Assembly: GCA_038496675.1 (NCBI GenBank)
Contig: CM076660.1
Span: forward strand, 1,161,180-1,225,179
Direction: 5' to 3'
Origin: Rachycentron canadum
Lineage: Eukaryota; Chordata; Actinopteri; Carangiformes; Rachycentridae
DNA length: 64,000 nucleotides
In this document: in pieces, positions 23,470-36,100 of the stretch
How the letters are laid out: each line of letters begins with the position of its first letter
Position numbering within the stretch: the first letter of the stretch is position 1
Notes under the pieces: model-generated
Databases searched by the model: none
What the model was told of the DNA's origin: nothing
Seen by the model: only the letters and a program-made list of their open reading frames with translations
Made by a program: the position numbers and the translations under genes

Positions 23470-23680
23470 GCTGCAGAGTATATAATATCCTTCCCTTTTT
23501 AGTATTTCAGTCAGACTGGAGGTGTAGCCAGCAGCCCTTTCTAATAAATAGCCAGCGCTCCCTGCTGAGACGCTTTGCCCTTTCTCCTCTATATGGTATA
23601 AGGAAATCTGCAGCTTTTATTAAAGGGGGCAATTCTCCACCTCGACAGTAAGTTTAGGCTGTCAAATAGTGTATGCAGCC
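23470..23680. other. candidate conserved non-coding element
   Basis: Balanced composition, no repeat similarity, and motifs such as TATATGGTATAAGGAAATCT and TTTATTAAAGGGGGCAATTC. It resembles conserved intronic elements in texture only; there is no alignment evidence. Confidence 0.2.
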
Positions 23681-24581
23681 AGCGGATTAGAGAAAGGGAA
23701 AGAGAGAGAAGGGGAGATCAAAGTAAGTACTGAATACCGAAGAATGAGGGAGCAAAACAGAGAAAGAGGGAATGGAGAAGTTGAGGAAGGAAGCAGGAAA
23801 GAAAACATGATGGAGCAGAGGGAAAAAAAAAAAAAAAAATAGAGAGAAAGAATATGGCAGCCAGGTGACAGACGGAGCTCTTCCTGCTCACATGCAGCCG
23901 GCGGATTACAGCCTGCTCAGGAAAGACGTGACAAGCCACCAATAATTTCTCCCCACGCTGCAGGTGAATATAAATCATTTACTCTGGGTCATATCACTCC
24001 CCAACTTCTGCCTTTATTTATTTATTTTTTTCCCCGCCTAAATGTGCTGACAGAGCACGGAGACGTCGCCGCCGGAGTGACAGTGATCGGCGAGAGACAT
24101 TTTAACGGCGCCGGTGTGGCATCAGTGATGTCAGCTGCAGAATCCGCCTCAGCCTGCGCCGACTGACAAGCTGTCATCCCATGTGGAATAACACAAAAAC
24201 AGCCACTGCTCCTGGTTCGGAGGATTACAGAGCAGGTTTTGATTTGGATCACGAGTCCAAATCATGAGAGGGGAAGTTCACCAAGACTTTACTGGAGCCG
24301 AGGGTCGAAACCTGGGTCGGGATGTGACTTTAAAGATGTGAGGGATATTTTGTGGGGACACCAGGACAGTGGTTATCATTAGCCCTGTTCAGCCAGACTA
24401 GCTTGCGACGCTGTGCTAAGGTCACCAGGCTGATCCCAGATCTGTACAGGACTCCTCTCCCCTTTGCCTTCATGGACCAAAAAACTTTTTTGGAAGCCAC
24501 GTAGGCGACTTGTAAAAAGAAGACAGATTGTATTGTCGTCTATGGGGAAATGGCCCTGGTGATTTATTACCTCAGTACCTC

Positions 24582-24968
24582 AGATGTCACCCATTGGTTT
24601 GTGAGCTGCCATTTTGAGGGCTTCAGTTTGTAATTTGTCTGTCGCCCATCTTGGTTTTTTGAAACCAGAAGAGTATTATTACTATTATGTTATCTATTTT
24701 CCTCTAAATGGACCATCATCATGTTGTATTGAAGACTTGAAGCTAGAGACTGAGACCATAAACTCATTAGGAAAACGTTTACTGAGCTAATAAATCAAGG
24801 AGAAGTGGGGACATTTTCCCATAGACTTCAATACAATCTGACTTCTTTAACAACCAGTGGAGTCGCCCCCTGATGGTCATTAGAGAGAACGAAGGTTTAA
24901 GGCTCTTCAGCACTGGCTTCACTTTACAGACCCAGAGTCCAGGTCCACTTTTCTAGACAGTCTGTGAC
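24582..24968 (+). mobile_element. family A repeat with internal deletion
   Basis: It begins AGATGTCACCCATTGGTTTG, carries GCCCATCTTGG and the whole core to the end CCACTTTTCTAGACAGTCTG, but lacks the middle CAATCACACAGTAG part. Immediately upstream (24505-24575) lies an inverted fragment of the same family (AAAAGAAGACAGATTGTATT, then TCTATGGGGAAATGG), giving a head-to-head pair. Confidence 0.8.
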
Positions 24969-25677
24969 TTCCTGTTTACACCAACATGAGCTGGCCCAGT
25001 GTTGATGAATGGTCACGTGATGTATTGTCAGGTGTGGATGACTGGATGGAGACGTGGCTTCAGTGTCTGTACGTTTTGTAGTTCTCTCTCGTCTCTATTG
25101 AAAATTTCACCCAAATTTGGTTCTTTACGCAAAAAAAGCACTGAAAATAGATACAGCAATGATTCATACAGTGGAAACGTGATTTATTCTGAGGAGGGAG
25201 GACAGGATAGTTCACCAAGTCAGCCAAAAAAAATCTCACTTTTCTTTTCCTTTTCTCCCTCTCTGTCTCTCTCTCTCCCTTGCTCACACGCATACATAGA
25301 GTCATCATCATCATCATCGTTCCCGTTCGGAGGCGTGAGCCGAGCCGTGGTAATCAGTCAGCACCCAGGGACAAAGATGATTAAAGCGACTCCATGAGGA
25401 GATCATCTGATCGCTCCCCACCGCCGCCACCGCCGTGCCTCCCCTCCGCCACGTCATCATGAACACGAGACAGGAAGAGAGACAGGAACAGAGAGGATGG
25501 GTGAGCTGCTAAAACGCCTCACACCTCGCCAACGCGTCCTGGTTTAAACCAAACAGCTTCTTTCCCTATTATTCAGCACGTGGCTGTTAGATACTGAACC
25601 TCATTCATCACAACATGGACGGCAACACGACAGAAAAATAACTGTTCATCTTCATTAGCAAGTGTCTTGAAACAATT

Positions 25678-26213
25678 AAAGGTCCCATATTTGACTCTTT
25701 TTCTTTGTTTTAGTGATTAGTGTTGCAAATCTATAGAAGAAGAAGATAGAGTCCCTTCCAATTGGTTGATTGTTTTCTGAGTGATCCAATAGAAATATAG
25801 CAGATTTCAGGTAAAACACTCAAGAGAAACCAAATCCTTTAAGATTGGATGGTGGGCGGAGCTGGGGGTGTAGCTACGGCTGCTCTGTTGGTTTTAAGGC
25901 TCAGTTTCTCAGTTTCTTTAGGCCGTCTGGATCTTTAACATCTCCTTTTAGACTCGGCCCTTTACATTTTCAGACTGTAGGGACCTTTAAACTTTCAGAC
26001 AGTATGGACCTTTAAATTTTCAGACTGTAGGGACCTTTAAACTTTCAGACCGTATGGACCTTTAAATTTTCAGACTGTAGGGACCTTTAAACTTTCAGAC
26101 CGTATGGACCTTTAAATTTTCAGACTGTAGGGACCTTTAAACCTTCAGACTGTATGGACCTTTAAACCTTTAGACCTTTAACATCAACCTGTAGACTACA
26201 TGGGACCTTTAAT
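25678..26213 (-). mobile_element. family B MITE, complete, 25-bp array
   Basis: Bounded by TTAAAGGTCCCATAT at 25678 and ATGGGACCTTTAA ending at 26212, i.e. inverted terminal repeats. The interior shows AGTGATCCAATAGAAATATA, AAACACTCAAGAGAAACC and the GGCTCAGTTTCTCAG part. The end proximal to 26212 holds seven 25-bp units at 25981-26155. No coding capacity. Confidence 0.8.
25981..26155 (-). repeat. 25-bp minisatellite, 7 units in alternating types
   Basis: Seven units of GGACCTTTAAAYTTTCAGAC plus five bases. The last bases alternate between agtat/cgtat/tgtat and tgtag, making a 50-bp two-unit period. A shortened derivative of the 30-bp family B unit. Confidence 0.9.
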
Positions 26214-26765
26214 AAACAAGATTTTTCCTGTGAAAATGAATACAACGTCTTGCCATTGTTCCCCTGCTGTTTATCATCACTTCTTCGTGGCGCTAAGGCC
26301 AATTGTTTTGCAGAAAGGGTAATAATAAAAAAATCATCCTTCCTCTCACCAAAGAGACAAACAGCAGTCCAGAAGGTAACATGACAGCGAGCAGCGTGGA
26401 GCAGAGACGACGGGGAAAGGCTAAAGTCAGACAAACAGGCACGGCTGAGAACACACAGTGGGTAATGTCCTTCAACAGAGATAGTAAAAGATAGTTTGTC
26501 TGTCTGCTTGTCTGTCTGCCTGTCTGTCTGTGTTAGAGGCCTGCAGCCTGCGGGGCGGCGGTAATGAAGTCCTGAGCCTCTAATTGGAAAGAATGATAGC
26601 GAGCAGGACGTTTGATATTCCTCTACAAATAGGCCTGCCGGGGACGCTGACTTGAAGTGTTGGGCCAAGCTGATTAGCCTGGCAGTGTGTGTGTGTTGAA
26701 CTCATTTCAGTTAAGTCATTTGCCCTTTACAACCTGAAAGTAACATACATGTAATGGTTTCTGAG

Positions 26766-26790
26766 CACACACACACACACACACACACAC
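26766..26790. repeat. (CA)n microsatellite
   Basis: About 12 CA units. Confidence 0.93.
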
Positions 26791-28675
26791 GCACTCGATC
26801 TAAACGTCGCTCTTCATTAGTCCAACTTCTCATCCACAGACACTTCACTCAGGCTGAATTTGGGTTTTGTGTGACATTTAATGGGCGAATGAAGAGTGGG
26901 ATTTCTGAAAGTTGTTTTAATCGGCGTACACTCTGTGGCCAAAAGTGTGTTGCAGGCCATTGTTTTGTTTTTCATGATTTAGATCGATTGCTGTGTTTCC
27001 TCTATAATTATTACACGTTTTCATGCTGAATTCACATAATCACGCCATTATTTTTTTTTTAGCTTTATCTCTTGTGTGAGTTAAATGCTCTACAAATAAA
27101 GTTGATTATTATCATTACTCTTGATTCATTGCTGTGGTTACTATAACAAATGATCATGTCTTAGTTAGGTTCAGGAAAAAAATAGTGATTTGGGTTAAAA
27201 TAAATCCTTCCTCAACATTAGATCTTTGTTGTCATGGTTACAACAATAACAACGCAGTAGAATTAGTTCACGAACCAATGGGGACAATGGAGGGTTTACA
27301 GTTGGTCACATGTTCATATCTGATCATCCTGATTATCTGAGATTCATCAATCTTCTGTCTTCTGTTCTGCTGACTCAGCAGGTTTTCGTGTCGGCAGCCA
27401 AATCGTGAATCACACGGTGGTGAGGGAGCAACACAACCCGATCAGTCGCAAAAAGCTTTTAGTCAATTAATAAATTAATCGTGACTCACAGTTAATGGAA
27501 GTAATTCTCTCTGCAAATACACACAATGTTGCACGTGCGCACAATACACACAACAGTCGTGTGTGTGTGTGTGTGTGCGGCTTTTATTTGAGTGTTGAAG
27601 TCAGACCCGTGCGTGTGCAACCAATTTCATAATGACTGAGACGACACAAATAGACCAAAGAGGCACAGCACACGTGTTTATACACAACTTCACTTTGTGT
27701 CAATGATTTCATCAGATCTTCAAACTGATTCACTGTCGCATCCACACGCACAAAACGAAACAAAAACAAAGGAAGGCGACAGTTTGACACCGTTCACTGT
27801 TCAGGTCTCAGGGGTGTCATTTCCACCTGATGTGATAATAAAGTATTCTACTTTAATGCTATAGCCCATTAACCATGACAGGTAAATACTTTACATCACC
27901 GTTGACGGTTTTCTAAAGCAAACTGAAGTTTAGATTGATTTCCTTCCTTCGAGGCAGCTGCTGGTTCCCGCTCTTTTCACCTCAGTATGAAAATCAACTC
28001 ACAGAGATCTGAGCAAGTAAGTCTTTCATCTAAAGGGTCTAAAGGGGTTCTTCGGTTCTTGCTGACTGGTGGGGGACCACTGTCGGGTCGACCCTTCAGA
28101 GTTCAATCAGAAACGACACTTCCGGATGAGTCTGAACATGTCTGTGTAGGTTTCTACAGCCTTGTAACGTCTGTACAGGTGCGAACTGCTCAAACGCCAC
28201 CTGATTTTTAGCTGTTGATGAGTTTCAGGCAACGGAAGACAAATTCTCACCCTTTCCCTTTATGCATCTTGGACAGATCAAATCTGACATCAAGAAAAAG
28301 CCAAATGCAGCAACGTAGCCCCAGCAGGGCTGGACTTAGACCCAGACCTCGTCAACTCTTAGAAACACTCCAGGCGCTCAGATTATTCAGACCTCTGGAG
28401 GTGGTTTCATGTAAATCCGAGCCAGAAGTCAGATTTTCTTTGCCAACAGGATCTGAGGTTCTCCCGGTCCTGTAATAAGGAGAAACAATACTGACCTGAT
28501 CTATGCTGGACGCACGTCTGAGCGCCACGCAGGAAGCTCGAGTCTTGCCTGGACAGTTTCATTTGCCCATAATGTCCACGGGAGTCATTTCCCTCACGGA
28601 CCAGGTCACTAAAATGTTTTAAATGAAAAGCTGAGTGCTCCAACTATAACTGAGCTTTTTAAGTTCACAGCAGCG

Positions 28676-28995
28676 CAAGTGAAGCCAACGCTGAAGAGCC
28701 TCAAATCTGAAACCACTGGTTGTATAAAGAAGTCAGACTGATTGAAGTCTATGGGAAAATGGACCTGCTTCTCACTTGATTTATTACCTCAACACACATT
28801 TACCTAAAAAGTTTATGGTCTCAGCCTCTAGTTTCAAGTTCATTTTTTAAACGCTGGCACCATTTAGAGGAGAATACACCATAAAGCAGGACGTCCATGT
28901 GATTGACTGACAATCAGGATAGAGCACAGAGCAGGTCAGCTCCACCCCTCACTCCTCCTCAGCTCCGCCTCCTCCTCCAAAGATGGTTTCTTCCG
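28676..28995 (-). mobile_element. family A repeat, diverged
   Basis: Reverse-oriented copy: GTGAAGCCAACGCTGAAGAGC, TCTATGGGAAAATGG, GATTTATTACCTCA, GTTTATGGTCTCAGCCTCTA and CTCCTCCAAAGATGGTTTCTTC. It is more diverged than other copies and has lost the GACCATCAGGGGGCGACTCC segment. Confidence 0.75.
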
Positions 28996-29395
28996 CTCAC
29001 ATATGATTTATTATGAAGTATGAAATCTATTCCGGGGTTCATCAGGACGTGGACTGTAGCGTAAATGGGATTGTACCGTCTGAATATGACGAGTGTTTGG
29101 CGAAGTGTCTGACCTGAGGCTTTCCACACCTGTGGGTTGGATTGAACTGCCCGACGGGTCAAATATCGGACAGGCGCCTGCACTCATGAAGCTATTAATG
29201 GTCATGGCGGCAGCGGCGGCGGGAACCTGTTTGACCGTCAGCAGTGTTTCCTTTCACATGCCTCTTAACTGCGCTGTAATCAGTCCTCATCTGGTGTTGA
29301 GTCGATGAGCAGCCTGCACACTCGGATCGATGACGCCCACCTGCATTTACACACCGCTCGATGCTCTTTACCACCCTGTCCTCCGTCCTTCCTCT

Positions 29396-29407
29396 CATCA
29401 TCATCAT

Positions 29408-29438
<31 letters not shown>
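29396..29438. repeat. (ATC)n(CT)n compound microsatellite
   Basis: About five ATC units followed by about 13 CT units. Confidence 0.9.
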
Positions 29439-29444
<6 letters not shown>

Positions 29445-29562
29445 ATGTACAAACCACAGGAGCGATCGATAAAACCCATCCTGGGTTTTTATGTCGGCTT
29501 CCTGAAGCCCAAATATTAGACCTCCTTCTCTGAGATTATTTCATCAGGGCTGTTTTCAAAAT

Positions 29563-30342
29563 GACCTCTTCCTCTTTCTCCTCTTCCTTCCCTTTTGTCT
29601 CACCTACATCTTTCCTTTCCTCTCTCTTTCCCTTACATTTCTCTTCCTAAACCTAATCTCACATTCGTCTTTTCTGTTTTTCATTCCTTTCCCCCTTATA
29701 GCTTTTCCTCTTCACACATCCACACTTCCTTCCTATCTCCATCTGACTTCCCTTGTCTCCTCCCCTCATCTTGCCCATCTATATTCCTTCCCTCTCTCTC
29801 ATATCACCTTGTTACTCCTCTATTCTCTCTGTCCACTCTCTCTTGCTTCTTATCTGTCCACCTCTTTTTTCTTTTCTTCCTTTCTCCTCTTTCCTTTCCT
29901 ACCACCGTCCCCTGCCCTCGTCTGTCCTTTATTTCCACTCCAGCGTTTCTCCTCCTCCCTCCATCGTCCTCTCTGCCTTATTTCACCTCCCGTATTTTCA
30001 TTCTCATTTCCCTCCATCTCGCCTCCTCATCGTTCCCTCATTTTCATCCTCATTTGATTCCTTCCGTACCAATGTTTGTTTCCTCGTTTCCTTTTATCTT
30101 TACCCTTACTTTCATCCTCTATTTCTCTTTTTCCTTCTTTGCTCCCTCAATCGTTCCTAACTCTCCTCCTTTCCTCGTTCTCTTCCTTTCCTCCTCTTTC
30201 TTTCGCACCACTCTCCCACGGCCTGCCACGTCCCCTTTTTCCTTCTCCTTTTCCCGCACATTTCCTCCCTCTTCTTCCTATTCTTTATGTTTCCTTGTCT
30301 CCTTACTCTGCATTTGCTCTTGCCCCGCCCTCATTTTTTGCT
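29563..30342. repeat. polypyrimidine tract, about 780 bp
   Basis: The plus strand is dominated by C and T (TTCCTTTCCTCTCT-type sequence), with few purines, ending near CTGCTGCTGCTGCTG. The sgcd transcript would therefore be purine-rich here. The long open frame across it (29595-30356, rich in Ser, Pro, Phe and Leu) follows from this composition and has no domain. Confidence 0.85.
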
Positions 30343-30564
30343 GCTGCTGCTGCTGAGATCAATCAAGAACTTATGAAGCATGCAGCAGGATAAATCAGCT
30401 GTGTTTGAAGGCCTCGTGAAGATTCACTTAATGGTATTTCATGTCAGTGGGCGAGCGGCGCCGATAAGGAACAGCGGCTTCGGAGAGCGAGAGAATGAAA
30501 GAGAGGAAACTGGGCTGAGGAGGACGAGGAGAAGAAAATGGGAAACGGGGGTGGACGGAAGGAA

Positions 30565-30576
30565 AGAGAGCGAGAG

Positions 30577-30611
<35 letters not shown>
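30565..30611. repeat. (GA)n microsatellite
   Basis: About 20 GA units with CGAG interruptions, 220 bp to the right of the polypyrimidine tract and of opposite strand composition. Confidence 0.92.
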
Positions 30612-30614
<3 letters not shown>

Positions 30615-31397
30615 GTGGCGGATAAGGAAAAACGCCCCGGGTGAGGAGAGTAAATAAAACAGAGAGAAATGGTAGAAGAAAGATTAACAGTCGTTATAAA
30701 CCCTATAAGATATAAGCATTCACACTTGAATTTCAGGCCACTGAGAAGTTATTTGTTTATCCAGACCAGAGCCATTGGTGACAGGGAATTATGGGTATTA
30801 TGGCAAAAATATAGGGTATTATGAAGACAGAGATATTACAGAGCCGGGGGGGGGGGATCCTCAGTGCTAACCTTTCCCAGTGGTTACCCCACACACATGT
30901 ATGTACTGTGAGCCTCTGCCAAGGTGAAACACCACAGTGATTAACTCATACAGAGAGTGAAATACTGCAGCGTAGTCCTGCAAAACAGATTAGGCCGTTA
31001 GATCAAGTAATTTATTGCCCACAAGGTCTCGGGGGCACCAACGGCTGTGGAAGTTCATAAAATGCCTGTAAAATTAAAAACGAAGGAGGGGAAAGGTGCT
31101 GATGATAATGTTTGCATATCGCCAGGTATAGAGTTTTTCCGGTGATTGATGTAGCCTCTGTCCCCCGTAGGCCACCGTAGTTAACTCATGAAAACGATGC
31201 TGGAAAGTTGGAGGACCGTTTGCTGAGAAAAACATGCAAGTGTGCAGCCTGAGGCGGAAGCAGATCTGAGCGACGTTTGATCCAGACCATAAATTAAGAC
31301 ATGTGCAACCAAGAGTCAACCCCACTGGTTTTGTGAAATGCTGTTTTCAAGCCCAGAGTTTAAATTTTATCCATTCTTTTTTTTTTTTTTTAAACCA

Positions 31398-31543
31398 AAA
31401 TTTAAAAAATGAACATCATGTTGTATTGAAGACTTGAAACTAGAGACTGAGACCATAAACTCATTAGGAAAACGTTTACTGAGCTAATAAATCAAGGGAG
31501 AAGTAGGGACATTTTCCCATAGACTTCAATACAGTCTGACTTT
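31398..31543 (+). mobile_element. family A core fragment
   Basis: The core from AATTTAAAAAATGAACATCA to TCAATACAGTCTGACTTTG. It abuts a family B fragment on its right, apparently by nested insertion or truncation. Confidence 0.8.
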
Positions 31544-31568
31544 GTTCTTTTAGATATATCTTTATTGC

Positions 31569-31652
31569 TCAGATCCTCTCTTCTGATTGGCTCGTGGACC
31601 TGTTGTCACTGGAGCTACAGACAAGCCTGAGAGAGGACATGTAAAACTACAC
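31569..31652 (+). mobile_element. family B internal fragment
   Basis: Contains TCTTCTGATTGGCTCG, GACCTGTTGTCACTGGAG and CCTGAGAGAGGACATGTAAA, matching the 3' half of family B. It directly follows a family A fragment. Confidence 0.6.
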
Positions 31653-31879
31653 AGACACAGTTCATGTATACATTTTTTTTTTTATCATATTCAGATAAAG
31701 TTCAAATGTCTTTTAATGACTAAATAAATGACTTTTAACAAATGAAAATGAGAAAAGTCTGTAGATGATCTGGTCCAGAGGGTTCTGGAGAAAAAGTTGT
31801 ACCTTTCAGAGCAGAAGACGCAAATGACTTGAGGAATCGACATGAACAGAGAATATATCTGCGTAAACGTAAACTTACT

Positions 31880-31914
31880 TATTATGATTATTATTATTAT
31901 TATTATTATTATTC
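31880..31914. repeat. (TTA)n microsatellite
   Basis: About 11 ATT units. Confidence 0.92.
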
Positions 31915-32249
31915 TAGCACCACCTATTGGTGCAGTACCTCATGTTTTAAATAGAGGGGGATTCGTGAAGTCATGGACCTTCAGGCGTCAAGGTTTAATG
32001 GTTTTTGCTGCACAAATAATAACAATAACAATAATCTGAACAGTAATAAACACAATAATCTATAATATATATTCACACCGCAGAGCTGCAGGAAGCTGTT
32101 CCAGTCGTCTGCAGTTTCACGGTTGTTTCAGCCACAGAGGCTCCGAGCAGCGAACTGGGATTTCTCTCCAGACTGTCAGTCGGGTGATGTGGTGATGTCT
32201 CGCTCCTGGAGGAGGTGACGGCAGCAGTTTAAACCGCTGTGGAGGCGCT

Positions 32250-32400
32250 GATGTATTTTTCTATTAGGTCTATAACCCAACCAACCATCTGTTCCAAAAA
32301 CTTTCCTCTGGGAGACCGTACCGGGCCATTAAGACCACAACTACCCGCCACCTTAAAAGCCTCTTCACAAGGGCTGTCAACCCTCTCTCCTAACACACAC
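32250..32400 (+). mobile_element. LINE 3' end remnant (CR1/L2/Rex-like)
   Basis: In one forward frame it reads NHLFQKLSSGRPYRAIKTTT, then RHLKSLFTRAVNPLS and a stop. This looks like the C-terminal L-x-S-G-R-R-[FY]-R-x-[IL] segment that ends many fish CR1/L2/Rex-type reverse transcriptase proteins. It is followed by a CA-rich tail. Confidence 0.5.
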
Positions 32401-33013
32401 ACACACAACTGAACTGTATACACACACATTTGTCTGCCCAGAGGCAAGCTGTGCTCTACCCCCACCCCCACCCATCACTGGTGAAAGTGAATGTGATCTC
32501 GTGACTGTTACTGTACCTGTAGACCCCACAGTCACCGAAGCTGCATTCGTTTGACTGTACTAAATATCACGACTACGCAAACAGCAACATTCACATTCAC
32601 ACGGGTTGAACTCGGGGTTCATGTGCTGCTATTTCTGGGTGACGGAGCAAATAAGAGAAAGCAAAGCATCTCTCCCCGTCGTTGCAGTTTCGCACATTGG
32701 AAAAGTCACTCGATTAACTTTTTCTACACTTGTTGAGACAAAAGTCAGGGTCTGATACAAGTGTTCAGCTGAAGCTATGGGAAAAAAAAAAAAAAAAAAA
32801 AACAACAGAGGAAAGAGACAAATCAGCTGGTGATGAGATCTGACCTGCTTCCTACACCAACTGTCATAAGGAAGAGATGACTGAACCCCGAAGCTGAGCT
32901 CCAGCTACTGGGGTTGGATGAACGTCTGAACGTCAGTCAACTACACGGCAAAATATTTGACAGATTTCAACCTGAAATAGTGAATTTTCTGTAAAATCTC
33001 AAACTGACGTCTC

Positions 33014-33178
33014 CTTAACAGAGTCTTTATTGAGTCACATATATTAGCTGAGGTTGAGCTGATTCTGAATCTTTGGAGACTCGGGGACATTTAAAAAAAA
33101 AAAAAAATGTCAACTTTATAATGAAAAATATAAAAGGATGAAAAAATGGAAGAGCCTCTGTGGGTGTAAAAGGGTTAA
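33014..33178. mobile_element. family C 3' fragment with intact terminus
   Basis: Matches 16545-16682 (CAGAGTCTTTATTGAGTC, GCTGAGGTTGAGCTGA, GGGACATTTAAAAA) and retains the right terminus GCCTCTGTGGGTGTAAAAGG followed by GTTAA at 33174-33178. The left part is absent. Confidence 0.75.
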
Positions 33179-36100
33179 TATTTGAGTGGAATCAAGACGA
33201 CAGATACCGAAGTAAATTTCCATCGTGTCTCAACATCAAACGTCGTCCGTTTCTCAGCAATACCTGAGCAGTGTTTTAAGCTTCAGTGACTGCAGACAGT
33301 GGGAACTCATGCCTGAGGAATGCACCCCAGATGCCGATGGACACTGGACCAATGGAGATCAACACATCGTAACTTCAAGTAAATGTCACCTAAAAGTTCA
33401 CCGAATCGGCATCAGCTATAGCACAAACCTCCCCGAACAGGAGTTTCTGGTTCTGCTTTGAAACCCTTGAATCCTTTCCTCAGACCTTGTTGTGTAGACG
33501 ATGACGGAGCGCCCTTTTTGAAAGCCGGTTTTTCTTTTCAGCAACTCAAACGCCGTCCAGACGTCAACTGTCCGACGCGATGAAAGACTGCGAGCAAAAT
33601 GCAAATGTCAGACCGCACACAAGTCCACAATTAACCAGAATGTCGGCTAAATGGTAAATTATGTTGAGTGAATTCGTGACTGTGTTATTCATCAGTGTGA
33701 TTCCCAAACTGTGGCCGAGAACGACACAGCGTGAAGCGATCCCCACCTCAGGAAATCTGCCTTCTGTTTGATATTAGAGGCATAAATGTCAAAAAAAATC
33801 CTGTTGCATCTCTGATTTGTATCATTTTGATGGAACATCTGTAGGATTTGAACCTTTGGCTGGAGAAGAGATTTCACTATTTCCTGGCATTTTCCAAACT
33901 AAAGCAGCAGATTTATCCACAATAAAATAATTGAGGCGCAGCCTGGTTTCATGAACAACGGTAGGATTTGTTGCAGGTAAGGAAGCAAAGAATAGTTATT
34001 TTCTACTTCCGGGGCTGCGTCCTTCGTGCATCCTGAACTCGAGCGACTTTCGCTTTGCTTCACCAGCTGTACAACCCACAACCTTGACAACACTTCAAAA
34101 AAACTGGAGGCTTGAAGGCCCATGGTTTTAAAGGTTGACACTAAATGCATTGATTGAAAAGTGTGATCCTTAGGTCGGTCCTTTGTTGTCCAGGAAAAGA
34201 ACGAAGCCTTTCTCGGGCGAAGGATGCAGGATGCAACCCCTGAATTTAGCTTGTCCCAAGCGTCATGTGACTGACATCCCATGATGCCTCAGCAGTGAAC
34301 GTCTTCCTGTTGGTTCAGATGAAAAAGTTGCAAAAAGTCAAAGGAACAACTCTGTGAACTTCAGCGACTAAGTAATTTAGAGATGGAACTTCTTCTCCTT
34401 TTCCTTAATGGTGTCTTTTTTCACAGAAAAGAAGAAATTGTAGCAATCGAGGCACCTTGTCCCTGTTGGTTGTAGCCTGTCATTTAATACAAAGGCTGAT
34501 ATTTGTTGCTTTTGCCCAGATTTGAGGGCAAAATGTCACCTCACCCCTCCTAGAAATAAGGAACCGCTTGCAACCTGCTGCTGAAGCCGCTCGGGGTGGT
34601 CTAATGCTGGGGAATTGGTGCCATCCGTCTGCCCGCGGTGCATCTCCATCCAGGCACCAACGAAATTATATGGATTTGTATCTGAGGAGGCCACAAGAGT
34701 CACTGAAAGCAAATAAGTTTAGGTCCAAGTAAATCCAACAGAGCTGCCTTCACTTTCACCCTCACTCTCATCCTCACTCTCTCCTTTCCTACCTCCTCCA
34801 CCTTTTCTCTCTCCGTCAGTTTGTGTCTCACTTTGCCTCCGTTTCATTTCTCTTTGTCTTAATAACTGGTGGTTAAAACCAGGGAGCAGGAAAAAAAGGA
34901 GGAGGATTAAGGTGAATGTTGGACTTAATGTGCATCTGATGAGGGTCTATGGCTGAACGGGGCCTGGGGGGAGGAAGGGGACCTCGGGCTTCGGCCTCAC
35001 AACAGGACGGTGCGATTGCACATTATCATGAAATATATTTAGCTGTCCTTCCATCTCATTACAGCAGGTCAAAGAGGGCTAGAGGAGGATCTGGTAGGAA
35101 CAGAGCAAGACGAGCCACTGAACACATTTAACAAGAGAGGGGAGTCGAGGCGCCTGCAGCGCTAACAGATGATTAAAGTCCTTCCTTTCCAAATTAAAAG
35201 AGAAAAGAGAAGTCAAGTCAAAATGTCTACTATATGAGGACAATGTGAATTTTTAAAGGTGAGATGCCTTTTGAATTTTTTTCTGATGTCTGGAGTAACT
35301 GTTTACTAATGTTATGTTACTTAAAGAACGAGGCTGGGATTATTTATATATTAAATGTTGTTATTATTATATTAACAACATGTGTGTGTCTGCATCTCAG
35401 TACTTTTGTCAGTCACACCCATTAACCCATGCTCGCAATGCTGATGTTATGTTGCAACAGCGACATTTCCCAAACAAAGTAATACCGGTAAAAGCGAGTG
35501 AGCTAACGTTGTCTGTGCTGCCACAGTTACTGCCACATGGAGCAGCAGAAAACCAGAGTCAAGCTTGAGGCCTGTAGCAGCTCATGGGGTTCAAGTGAAG
35601 ACAGACCAATATTGGCTCCTGAGTCACACGGTCGCTGTGTCATCTCACATGTGGGCAGTGCCTGAATACCAAACCAAAGACCTGAGAAACACAGATGACA
35701 ACACTCACGGAGGAGGTGGGACTTCTTTCTCTGCTCAGGAGGCGTCGACTCCACTTTACTGAAAACAGGTGTTTGCACTTTAAAAGCTCATCTCGAGAAG
35801 CTTCACAAAATGTCTGAAATTTGGATTTCTGTGTTTCAGTAAATCCTTACATCTTCCAAATACAGCGGCACATTGTAGCTTTAAAGAAAACGTTATTCAA
35901 ACAGGAGAAAATGGCACATTTGGGGACTATTTTCAGCGGTGGATTAATTCACATTTGGTGCTCTTGTGAGTATTTACGGCAGCAGGATGGTGCGTAGAGT
36001 ACACCACAGTGTGTACGTTCATGGTGATGAAGGAACATGTCTCTCAGTACAACACTGTGGCTCACTGATGTGTTTTTAATCATTTCAGAAACTACGCCTG

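Noticed and set aside
26162..26668. 168-codon reverse open frame
   Set aside because: Starts in unique intron and ends in family B terminal sequence; no domain and no splice sites in keeping with an exon.
29595..30356. 253-codon forward open frame
   Set aside because: Low-complexity Ser/Pro/Phe/Leu sequence produced by the polypyrimidine tract; all three forward frames are long there, no domain is visible.
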